A stretch of DNA of 33,627 nucleotides from Perkinsus marinus ATCC 50983 (taxonomy: Eukaryota; Perkinsozoa; Perkinsida; Perkinsidae): NCBI RefSeq assembly GCF_000006405.1, contig NW_003204753.1, positions 50,999-84,625 of the forward strand, read 5' to 3'. Positions 20,036 to 29,016 of the stretch are shown one piece after another. The translations under genes were made by a program, and so were the position numbers. Each line of letters opens with the position of its first letter. Positions within the stretch are counted from its first letter, which is position 1. Below the pieces are notes generated by a model. It made no database searches and was not told the DNA's origin. It saw nothing but the letters and a program-made list of their open reading frames with translations.

Positions 20036-20717
20036 CTAGGCTCTAGCCAGAAAGATAGAGAATGCCTGATGATCTTCCATCTTGACCTCATCATGCACAG
20101 GGGAAAATTGCAACAGTCTCATGCATAACATCATTCGCTGACGATAACGTCGATCAAACAACTGTGCTTTACCAAAACCGTGTTTATTTGATATCGAAGC
20201 AAACCTCGCAGCATACTCAGTGAGTATTACTCACAGACATGTATCAAGTCACCCTTACCCTCAAGAACATATATAGTGAAAGCCCACCGCAACATCAATG
20301 GAAGCCATTGCTCAAAGGTATTAGGAGGTTTCTTCTCAGTCTTGCTCTTCTCAGTCTAACAGCGATAACATCGGCCTGAGGCTGTTCGGCATCATTATCC
20401 AATACGGCACCCATAGCGACAGCACAAGCATCTACCATTTCCCCCAACAATTCGGCATCATCAACCGCTGCCTTCAACATTCTCAAAGAGTCGACCGAAA
20501 AGGATGGTTGAGTTAATGTCTCAACTATGGTCCCAGACAGATGGTCCATGTCGACGTCAACAACGGTGCATCCATATTTCAAGACAAAATATCGAGGAAA
20601 GGAACTAAATTAAAGAGATAAACAAAATACGAGGGCAATTCAAGAATAACGCCACTCAAAGGCGGCTGGAGCTCGAAATCACCATGAAGATGGATCAGAA
20701 CAAAATAAACGAGCAGT
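20036..20717 (-). pseudogene. Gag-like gene upstream of the recombinase
   Basis: Minus-strand coding pieces precede the recombinase in the same orientation. An exon from about 20717 to 20631 and one starting at 20604 join cleanly when a 26-nt GT...AG segment (20605-20630) is removed, giving L-E-L-P-S-S-F-P-R-Y-F-V-L. Further on, a frame change near 20356-20369 leads to P-N-T-F-E-Q-W-L-P-L-M-L, and another near 20216-20238 leads to Y-A-A-R-F-A-S-I then L-F-D-R-R-Y-R-Q-R-M, ending TAG 20036-20038. The pattern F-x2-W...Y-A-x2-F...Y-D/R-x2-Y-R is reminiscent of gag-like proteins of DIRS and related retroelements (inference by eye). No RT lies between this and the recombinase, so the element would be deleted or non-autonomous. 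The assignment is tentative. Confidence 0.4.
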
Positions 20718-21599
20718 AATGTGAAAGAATAATAACACTCATGATAAACATGTATGTGATTAGAAAATCATCACGACTACTTAGTACGCGAAGCTAGTAG
20801 TTTGCACAAATCTAGCGTCGCACTACCCGAATCGATCGACTTGAAAACGGTACCCTTTATCCACCACACAACAAATTAACCCCTAATCAGGGATCGACCA
20901 TCCAACCACACATGGATTCCGACAACTGTCGACCGCATACTTGTTCAACACCGAGCAAACTCCCCCAACACGGGGACACATCCATTAGCGCACCAGACAG
21001 GTGACTAACCAACCACTACCGCAACACAAGGCAACTTCAAATGAACAGTAAACAGAACATACATGTGCATAACTTACCATACCTATCTATGTCGGACCAA
21101 TACCATAATCGGACCCATTCAGTTGGACTGAAATAACAAGGGTTCAGAGACGTAACAAAACGAGAAGCAAACCGACAAGGCAATAACAAATTGTACAAGA
21201 AAACAGAGAGGAAACAATCGAATGCTCAGATGCTAGCCTCAACAATAAAACATCATAGTTGAGTTTCCAGGAACACCACGAGGAGGTCTCTGAGCTCGTT
21301 CCCATCTAACAGTAAATCTCAATACATTCGTCCTTGAACTAGCCCCATAAATAGACCTTCATCGATCAGCCGTGAAAACCTTGCACGTTTCGAGAGACAA
21401 TTCTTGAGCTTAGCCTTTGGTTCCACTACATAAATACAAATATAGTTATCATAACAACAGGAGTTTCAGAGGGGTCCTCATAGTGCGAATTAGCTATTTA
21501 AGAGTTAGACCCTAACTGGCAAATCTCATGTGCGATTGCACTACTCAGCTTAGTAGCCGATCGCGCTGCACGCGTGCTGGAGGTGAAACCGTCAATTCC
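20718..21599. other. Unassigned region left of element 2
   Basis: No reliable gene. Short coding-like stretches exist on the minus strand (e.g. V-V-D-K-G-Y-R-F-Q-V-D-R-F-G near 20870), perhaps more of the gag-like gene, but they cannot be joined with confidence. The stretch ends next to ACGG (21600-21603), the target duplication of element 2. Confidence 0.4.
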
Positions 21600-21603
21600 A
21601 CGG

Positions 21604-21786
21604 TGTTGGTCAAGTTGTCAATGTATAACTCGTAGAACTCAATGCAGAGTAGGTTGAGGTGCAGCAGTATACAAAGCGTCAATGTGGGCCTTATGTTCGC
21701 TATGTGCTTACGTACACATCTATACTAAGTTGAGCAAGATAGCACAAGATAGCAAGAATAAGCTGCGACTAGTAAGTTGGTCAACA
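21604..21786 (-). repeat. 3' LTR of element 2
   Basis: 183 bp, identical by eye to 27078-27260. It is bounded by TGTTGGTCAA and GGTCAACA on the plus strand and preceded by the duplication ACGG (21600-21603). On the element's strand it is preceded by a C-run ending CCGGAG rather than a polypurine tract. Confidence 0.95.
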
Positions 21787-21901
21787 CTCCGGGGGGGTTT
21801 CGGTCGGAGGTTGAGACGACAGGACAATGATAGAGAATCGGGACTGATATTCAGACTTTGAGATAACTTCATAATGAGCATAAGACTGACTGACTGACTA
21901 A

Positions 21902-24900
21902 CTAACAATAATCATATGATTCATCATCCTCAACATCCATAACTTTTTTCAAATTCCCGATATATTCATACTTGACATCATTATCGGTAAGAGACTTGAC
22001 GATAGCAGCAATAACACCGTTAATACCAACCAGAATATAGATATCACTTAGCCAACGTTGAGAGAGTTTATGACTGAGACAGTCGAAGTTGTATCTGACG
22101 ACTTTATCACCAACAGTGAGCTTAGTGAAATCGGATCTCAATGTAGTAGTAGCTCCATAAACATCTCTTGATCTCAAGGAAGTCTCCAAGTTCTCAGTGA
22201 TCCATTGATGGGTGTCAGTAATAGCTTGAGAGTATTCTAATAGTAGTTGAGTTACCTCACGCGTAGTAGGGATTGGCAGTGGTAACATATCATCAAGAGA
22301 TTGCTTACCTTCAGAGCTTAGGGAACGTAACGGACATATAATAGGCGGTAAAGCTCTACCATAAATGAAGTGACCATCGACCGCGAACAGAGAGCTTCCC
22401 AAGGAGGGTCGGCAAACGTTATTGCATAAATAAACAGCTCTAGGAAGAAGTCGATACCAATCAGCTTGTAAGCCGGGGGAACCACTCTTCTGCAATAGAC
22501 CACGTAAGATACGGTTGATAGAGTGATGTTTCGCTTCATGCCATCCGCTAAGATAACTCGTATGTCCTGGACAACGGGACCATCTAATACCGGTCGCTTT
22601 GGTCCATGCCACGACTTCGGAAGAACTGAACCTCGCATCAGAATCAGATAAAATACCCATCACATATCCATGCTCAAGCATGATAGAATCAAGGGCTTCG
22701 ACTAAAGCATTAGCTGGGCAATGATCCTTAACCACTCTTTGTACAATGTAACCCGAATAACTGTCAACGCATATCAGAGCCATGATACTGTCATGATCAG
22801 CAGATCTTACACCTGGTTGGGAATGTGGACCTATCAAGTCAATACCCACGATCTCCCAGACACGAGTAGTTCTTAAGAGCTTGCGACCTAACTGATGCCT
22901 TCTTGTACGATTGCCACGTTGACAAATGCAAATAGGGCAACGATGCTCAATAGAACGGAACAACCGCACCTTTCCACAATCATAACGATCCATCACGGTA
23001 CGAAATAGGCGATAATGGTTTATATGCCCAAAATAACGATGCAATACTTCAGCCACTTCACGGCATAACTTAGATGGCACAACAATAGCACCGGTAACCC
23101 GATTCCTCACATAAGATTGATCACCATCTTCATCAACAGTAACTAGCTCAAACTTACGTAACACACGTGAACTGATGGGCCCAGATTGATCAAAGAAAGG
23201 TTTAAGAATGGGATCTACACGCTGTTCTCTCAGGATTTTACTCCTAAGATCATCATCAATAGCATCATCTATAACGAGAAAATAATCTCCACTACGTTCA
23301 CTAACAACTGGAGGGACGGAAGATACAATACCATCATCATTCCGGCGGCGGGCAGAATTAATAGACTCCAATACGGAATGATCGACAAAAGGTGGATATA
23401 GCGATGAACCTCTCGAAAATATATCACTCACATTCATACTACCGGGAATGTGATATACTGAACCACCATTCTGAAGTAATATATCAGCAATAGTTCTAAG
23501 ATTATCAACTTCCCACTTAGGCATATCTTTCAATAGTGGCTCAACATTAGGAAAAATACCTAAAGTTTTACGTATACGGTAATAGTTAGCCTCATTATCA
23601 GTAAATAATAGAGGACGAACTCTGATATTGGGAAGGATACTAGTGAGAGCCTTAATCACATCCTTGAAACTGTGCAGTACTTGCACACAAGCAAGTAGCT
23701 CTTTACGGACTATCGTCCAACACATACGACCACGATCAATGAGGCGTGAATGGCAAAAAATAGGATTCAGCACTGTATCCGTGATAACATTAGCCGTAGC
23801 ATAAACACTTGAATCCGCGAAGCAATACATTATTCCGTCCGACAGAAAAGAAAGATATCTAGGAATTGGGGGAGATCTACGAAATGACTCCATCAATTCT
23901 AGTAAAGTCTTGAATGTAGTAGTGGAAATAAAAGCATCAACATCAGCATTATCATCAGCTTCTCTTCTCAAACACATACGCATCGCTAAGATAATGTGGC
24001 TTGAGACACCGCAAGGGTCATAGAATCTGGCTATCCAACTCATCACATCCCTTTGAGTGAGGGACACTATAGACTTATCACTCTTCTCACTATGCAAAAT
24101 AGGTGGTAATAGAGGGCCTTCTTGATTACCCACCGTATCATTAGGATGCCAAAGTAGACCAAGGACTTTATGAGGCTTCAATGTCGGAGGGCGAACAACT
24201 CTCTTGCTCTCCTGACAATTGAATCCATGAGACTTACACACCGACAAGAGGCAAGCAATAGCCTCGTCTAACAAAGATTGAGAAGCAGCTCCTACTATGA
24301 GGTCGTCCATATAAGGGGAAAATGCGACATGATACTCACCATCAGGAAGCTCAGGATGCCGAGATTTGAACAACTGATTAGCTTCATTACACATCAATTG
24401 CATCGCATGTAAAAGAGCGGCAGCTGAATGTGGAGCGCCCATTGGAGGAGCTGTCATACGATAAAGTGCTCCTTTCCAGGGCAAGCAGAACATAAAGGCT
24501 ACATCACTGCTGTTACGGAGCATATAAAAAGCTTTCTCCAAATCTAGCACTGCAACGTGGGAGAATGCTCTAAACGTAAGAATAGATGGGATAGTGCTAC
24601 GAAGTATGGCATCCTGAGGTGACTTAACAGCTCCTAGTCCAGAGCCAATAATATGTCTATACTGAGATCCCCTAAGGACTGGCCTCACAGGAGTGCTGGT
24701 ACTAGTCGTACTTAGTACAGGGTAGTGAGGGATAATACCGGAAACTTTATGATAATCATTCGGATCGACCTTAACCAAAATATTACGTCGAATATACTCA
24801 TCGAATACTTGAGAATACTTATCAAATAAACCAGAATCATATAGTCTTTTAGCAAGACGATTATCACTAGAGATTACTTTATCAATATCATTAATCGATG

Positions 24901-27058
24901 GTTTGGGAGGACGCTTTTCGGAAACCCATGGAACCCCATACGTGAATCTCTCGACATCAATAACATTATCATGCTCATCAATATGAGTATCAGAAGTGAG
25001 ACCTTTATAAACCGTAACATTATAATCAGAGACACTCGATTCAACTGATTCTACGGTCAGAAGAGACTCTACGAAGGACTTATCAAACTTTGTGGGGTTT
25101 TCAATATTCCAAGGATCCGACGCATCTACTTCCCAAGGCTCTTCAGAATCAACCATCAAAAATGCTAAATGCGAATCCTCATCTCTATCCCCATCCTTGG
25201 CTAAACGACCATCAATTGGTAACTCTGAACGATTCGAATAGCGAGCTGAAGAGTCAGTATCCGGGGGCACATGATTAGGCTTCTTCTCTTCTTTTGATGC
25301 ATCTCTTCTTCTATTGGCAGCTATAGAACGGACATCTGACTCTGAAGTGTCAGCTCGTAACAACAATTGATCGTTGGATAAATAAAGTAGGAGGTTCAAA
25401 TCACGCATACATGATAGGCCAAGGATTAGTGGGAAAGCGAGCGAGGAATACACGATACACCAGGTGGAAACGGTCTTATGAGGTGTACCAATAGTCAAAA
25501 GAACGCTCTCATTGCTAGAGAAACTCCTATTATCAGCGACCGTAACAGAGTAGTTAACACATTTCCGAGCTTTTACATAGCCAGACGGTAGAGTCTCTAA
25601 GAAAGACTTCTTAATGAAGCATCTTACTGCTCCTGTATCTAGGAGCGCTCTACAATCATATTTCTCCTCTGACACATCAGAGCATATAGAGATAGTGGAC
25701 ATCAGTGGAGCAGCCTTAGTGGACTGATCATCTACTTTTGTAGTAATAGGGCCTTGGAAGGATGCAGAACATGCTGGGAGACAGGTCTCATCAACTATGG
25801 CGTCTACGGCCATCGAAACCCACGTTGCCTCATTAATGGAGGCCTTTGGAGGCGTCATGGATCTCACTGTTTGAGCATTCTGCATCTCCTCTGTCATATC
25901 TTCTGACGGGATAGCATTGGAAGACGTCGTTCGAGATTGGGTAGTAGCAGCTGTTGCATCTGCTGGTGCCGTAGATGATGATGTCGTTGGGACCGCATTT
26001 CTGCAAGCACTTGCAAGGTGATTTCGACCACCACACCTTCGACAGGTCACTCTTCTCTGAGAGGTTAGAATACGGCATGCATCACGTCTATGACCACTAC
26101 GACCGCAACAGAGGCATCTCTTCTCATAAGCAGCAGGAGACGGACTCGGGCATTGTTCTGTAGAGTGACCACTTTGCCAACATCTCAGACACTTATTCTC
26201 ACGGCGTAGTTTTTCAAAATCGACAAAGAAGCGTTGACTTTGTGCTTCAATAGTAGGAATTGCATCAACTGCTTGCAATGGGGTTGACGATTGCTTAAAC
26301 TCACTGGTTACTACTGGTGACGATTGAAGCTCCAATGAACGTGAACGACTTAACATCAGAAGGCGAGCCCTCCGGAAAGGGACGCTATCAAGTCTATATG
26401 CTAATATCCAATCATTGTAAGGGGGCCTTAAGGTAGCACAATACAAGTCATATAACTCATCATCAGTAACGACACTACCTTGGAGCTTCAACCTAGATAC
26501 GATCGACTCAACTTCTTGAAAAAAGTTAAGTAAAGAGACATCTGATCGATGAACTAATGTGTTCAACCGCTTACGCAATCGACTATTGTCACCAGCATCG
26601 TAATACAAAGTATGCAATTCCTTTTTCAAATCATCATACAACGACGAAACGGGAAGTAAGGATAGATCACGATCTTGTAACACATCTTTTACACTACTAT
26701 CCAAACTGTAATAGAGAACAAAGTATGCCGTGGCAGACTTTTCATCAATAGCTGTCTGCTTCAGCAATCTAGTAATCTGAGCTAAATGCCCGGTTATAGT
26801 AGGGCCATCTCTGCTAACCTTCCATGGTTTCGCAGCCAGACCATTGTTGACAATCTCCAACCGTGCCTCCTTCTTCTCATCCCTGTAACCACGACCACGA
26901 CCACCATAGCCCTCATGCTGCGCTGACCTCTCCTGAAGTACTGGGGATACAGCTTCATGTGAGGTCCCTCTAGGGGGGGTCTCACGAGGGGGCGTGAACT
27001 GGGTGTTCGAGGGTGGAGTTAACTGAGCTCCAGACTTCCTTCTTGCAGTACGACCCAT
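21902..27058 (-). CDS. Gag-Pol polyprotein of element 2 (BEL/Pao-type), intact
   Basis: 1718 residues in one ORF. An Arg/Pro-rich N-terminus and a helical gag are followed by three canonical C-x2-C-x4-H-x4-C zinc knuckles (290-303, 315-328, 339-352). Next come an aspartic protease (L-L-D-T-G-A, Asp474); reverse transcriptase with L-D-L-E-K-A-F (Asp839) and Y-M-D-D (916-919); the R-F-Y-D-P-C-G segment typical of BEL/Pao; an RNase H-like region beginning C-F-A-D-S-S; the integrase H-H-C-C module; and a complete D-D-E core, G-I-D-L-I-G-P (Asp1407), L-S-D-S-D (Asp1472) and H-E-A-K (Glu1508), spaced D-x64-D-x35-E. All catalytic residues checked are present. ATG 27058 lies 19 nt after the 5' LTR. 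No frameshift separates gag and pol. Confidence 0.95.
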   Translation of the reverse strand: MGRTARRKSGAQLTPPSNTQFTPPRETPPRGTSHEAVSPVLQERSAQHEGYGGRGRGYRDEKKEARLEIVNNGLAAKPWKVSRDGPTITGHLAQITRLLKQTAIDEKSATAYFVLYYSLDSSVKDVLQDRDLSLLPVSSLYDDLKKELHTLYYDAGDNSRLRKRLNTLVHRSDVSLLNFFQEVESIVSRLKLQGSVVTDDELYDLYCATLRPPYNDWILAYRLDSVPFRRARLLMLSRSRSLELQSSPVVTSEFKQSSTPLQAVDAIPTIEAQSQRFFVDFEKLRRENKCLRCWQSGHSTEQCPSPSPAAYEKRCLCCGRSGHRRDACRILTSQRRVTCRRCGGRNHLASACRNAVPTTSSSTAPADATAATTQSRTTSSNAIPSEDMTEEMQNAQTVRSMTPPKASINEATWVSMAVDAIVDETCLPACSASFQGPITTKVDDQSTKAAPLMSTISICSDVSEEKYDCRALLDTGAVRCFIKKSFLETLPSGYVKARKCVNYSVTVADNRSFSSNESVLLTIGTPHKTVSTWCIVYSSLAFPLILGLSCMRDLNLLLYLSNDQLLLRADTSESDVRSIAANRRRDASKEEKKPNHVPPDTDSSARYSNRSELPIDGRLAKDGDRDEDSHLAFLMVDSEEPWEVDASDPWNIENPTKFDKSFVESLLTVESVESSVSDYNVTVYKGLTSDTHIDEHDNVIDVERFTYGVPWVSEKRPPKPSINDIDKVISSDNRLAKRLYDSGLFDKYSQVFDEYIRRNILVKVDPNDYHKVSGIIPHYPVLSTTSTSTPVRPVLRGSQYRHIIGSGLGAVKSPQDAILRSTIPSILTFRAFSHVAVLDLEKAFYMLRNSSDVAFMFCLPWKGALYRMTAPPMGAPHSAAALLHAMQLMCNEANQLFKSRHPELPDGEYHVAFSPYMDDLIVGAASQSLLDEAIACLLSVCKSHGFNCQESKRVVRPPTLKPHKVLGLLWHPNDTVGNQEGPLLPPILHSEKSDKSIVSLTQRDVMSWIARFYDPCGVSSHIILAMRMCLRREADDNADVDAFISTTTFKTLLELMESFRRSPPIPRYLSFLSDGIMYCFADSSVYATANVITDTVLNPIFCHSRLIDRGRMCWTIVRKELLACVQVLHSFKDVIKALTSILPNIRVRPLLFTDNEANYYRIRKTLGIFPNVEPLLKDMPKWEVDNLRTIADILLQNGGSVYHIPGSMNVSDIFSRGSSLYPPFVDHSVLESINSARRRNDDGIVSSVPPVVSERSGDYFLVIDDAIDDDLRSKILREQRVDPILKPFFDQSGPISSRVLRKFELVTVDEDGDQSYVRNRVTGAIVVPSKLCREVAEVLHRYFGHINHYRLFRTVMDRYDCGKVRLFRSIEHRCPICICQRGNRTRRHQLGRKLLRTTRVWEIVGIDLIGPHSQPGVRSADHDSIMALICVDSYSGYIVQRVVKDHCPANALVEALDSIMLEHGYVMGILSDSDARFSSSEVVAWTKATGIRWSRCPGHTSYLSGWHEAKHHSINRILRGLLQKSGSPGLQADWYRLLPRAVYLCNNVCRPSLGSSLFAVDGHFIYGRALPPIICPLRSLSSEGKQSLDDMLPLPIPTTREVTQLLLEYSQAITDTHQWITENLETSLRSRDVYGATTTLRSDFTKLTVGDKVVRYNFDCLSHKLSQRWLSDIYILVGINGVIAAIVKSLTDNDVKYEYIGNLKKVMDVEDDESYDYC

Positions 27059-27077
27059 GGTAGGATTCTCGGATGAT

Positions 27078-27260
27078 TGTTGGTCAAGTTGTCAATGTAT
27101 AACTCGTAGAACTCAATGCAGAGTAGGTTGAGGTGCAGCAGTATACAAAGCGTCAATGTGGGCCTTATGTTCGCTATGTGCTTACGTACACATCTATACT
27201 AAGTTGAGCAAGATAGCACAAGATAGCAAGAATAAGCTGCGACTAGTAAGTTGGTCAACA
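27078..27260 (-). repeat. 5' LTR of element 2
   Basis: 183 bp, identical by eye to 21604-21786, followed on the plus strand by the duplication ACGG (27261-27264). It should contain the element's promoter. On the minus strand the gag-pol ATG follows after only 19 nt. Confidence 0.95.
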
Positions 27261-27377
27261 ACGGCGTGAGCCTCGCGGCGCCATCGCTACGTGCTGATAC
27301 GACTCTTATCATGAGGAATAAGGGCACTGCCAGAATCTTCGAGTAATAGTATTACTGTATTACTGTAATACAAGTAC

Positions 27378-28125
27378 ATGGCATTTAAGGATGGTTTGCC
27401 GGCTGATCTCGATGAGATCGGTAAACTCGACATAGGGCCAGCTCCGAATCCAGTGAGGTGCCGTACTTTGCTCCAATCTCTGGAAAGGCACATTTATGTC
27501 GAGACTCATCGATGTTGCAGAGAGTTAGCTGAACGAATGGAAAAGGACAAGAAGAACATCATAAGGATGCACGTAGCCAGGCTACGTGCATCCTTGTGAA
27601 ACCCTTGGCAAGGGTTTTACAAAACAGGACTGCGTCAGCCTGTCCAAGGACGGAGGGTACTTCAACTCAAGGACTGGCGAAAGATTCTGCGAACTAGACT
27701 TAGAACGTGGCAAAGACGAGGGCACCCACGTACACCATGGGTGGGATGTCGCACGTAGACTCGAATTGTGTGCCCAGGATGCTCACAAGCTTGTCGGCCT
27801 TCGCAGCCTAATGCATGCTGAGATACCGAGTCATTTTGGATCGAGCTATGAGCGCATAAGAGAGGCCGCGGAGGTACTAAAAGTCCCATTTCTTGTGCCG
27901 GTGGCATTCTGCAAGACACGGTGGTGCAGTTCGGAAAGGCGGGTATTTTTGAACTTCAAGAATAATTTGCTGGCCATACATCGAGTGGACGGTGGAGAAC
28001 CATAAGCGGCATACCTCGATCATAGGTGGGCCTTCACATTCGCGTTCATGTTTGACATCCTCCACCATATGTCCCTTGCTTCAATGGTCTCTCAAACTGT
28101 GCACCTACGACCTTGGCAGGTGACC
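27378..28125 (+). pseudogene. hAT-like transposase remnant
   Basis: Two plus-strand frames, 27378-27599 and about 27597-28125, are separated by a frame change at a perfect hairpin (27563-27595). The second frame shows R-R-L-E-L-C-A-Q-D-A-H-K-L, then F-C-K-T-R-W-C-S-S-E, and after an in-frame TAA at 28003-28005 it continues with F-M-F-D-I-L-H-H-M-S-L. Those three blocks resemble hAT-family transposases (H-x-L-x-L, T/R-R-W-x-S, and F-x-x-D-I-L-x-x-L-N). The call rests on motif order seen by eye. A frame break plus a stop means this copy is dead. No terminal inverted repeats or 8-bp duplication were found around it. Confidence 0.5.
27563..27595. repeat. Perfect 16-bp inverted repeat with 1-nt loop
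   Basis: Arm AAGGATGCACGTAGCC (27563-27578), one A, then its exact reverse complement (27580-27595). It lies exactly where the transposase-like reading frame changes. It could form a very stable hairpin or cruciform. Confidence 0.97.
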
Positions 28126-28232
28126 TGCCGCAGGTCTGGAGAAGTTTATGCGATAATCGTGATAAGGTAGCCTCGACCAAACCTGAACCCAAACCTGCCA
28201 TCCGCAGGTTTGGCCCAAACCTGCGAGTTTCA
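28114..28232. repeat. Cluster of short AACCTGC palindromes
   Basis: GGCAGGT-G-ACCTGCC at 28115-28129. Then CCAAACCTGC and its reverse complement GCAGGTTTGG separated by five bases at about 28189-28213, and a third copy CCCAAACCTGC at about 28214-28224, with AACC(C/T) words between. It is a local family of the same word in both orientations. Confidence 0.75.
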
Positions 28233-29016
28233 CCAAATTTCTGGCGGTTTCCCGGCGAGCGGACTTGGCGGCCAATTCCGTGCAGATTTCAGCGGATGCG
28301 CTGAATTCTGTACGGCGAGCCGACCAGCTTGGCGAAATCCCGTAGAACCCTGGCCGTATCACGCATATCGCCAAGTTGTTCAAATTTCCTAGATACAAGG
28401 ACTCTCCAAAGTTGGTGAGCTGGCGAAACCAGGTGTTCCGTTTCTGGGAAACAAATGACCTGGTAGATCTTCTTTACAATGAAGCACCATTGGATTGAGG
28501 TCCCTGAATGCTTCAAAATGGTGCCCGAGCTTGTCTAGTATTCGCACGCATTGAGAAACCACGACCACCCTGTATGTTCGACATAGTAGTTGTTGTACAA
28601 AAACTGATATATTATCCAACATTAGCATTCACCAAATCCGAATAGTATTCGGCAAATACCACCATCGCTCGAGATGGGTCGAGAGAGCTGCTTGAGTAGA
28701 GATATCCTGGCCGATACTATTCATTCACCACTCAACATGGGAGGCGTTAATAGACAATGATGCTGAGATTGAAGTAAATTATGAAAGACTTTGAGGCTGC
28801 TCACGGAACGAGCAGAGGAACACCGTTCGGAATCACTACAAGGGCGGCAACGGCGCACAGGCATTGCATGAAATGTACATATATCTATGACGGCGTTTGC
28901 TCCAACGATTCAAAGAACACAGCTTCCCATCACGAGAGTGGATTCGCTTCGTCAGGTGATACATACACCTGAGTGTGGCGTTGTATCTATAACATCATGA
29001 TGAATTATCGGTCTTG
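28126..29016. other. Unassigned region left of the hydrolase gene
   Basis: No gene recognised. Overlapping minus-strand frames of 75-97 codons exist around 28105-28628 without motifs or splice logic. The part near 29016 is the 3' flank of the hydrolase gene. Confidence 0.45.

Larger units (their letters stand above)
21604..27260 (-). mobile_element. Intact BEL/Pao-type LTR retrotransposon (element 2)
   Basis: A 5657-bp element reading leftwards, with 183-bp LTRs at 27078-27260 (5') and 21604-21786 (3'). They are identical by eye and bounded by TGTTG...CAACA. It is flanked by ACGG at 21600-21603 and 27261-27264. It contains a single uninterrupted gag-pol ORF of 1718 codons. Identical LTRs, a perfect duplication and an open ORF mean a very recent and possibly still active copy. 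The internal region is AT-richer than element 1 and the proteins are clearly different, so this is another family within the same group. Confidence 0.95.
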
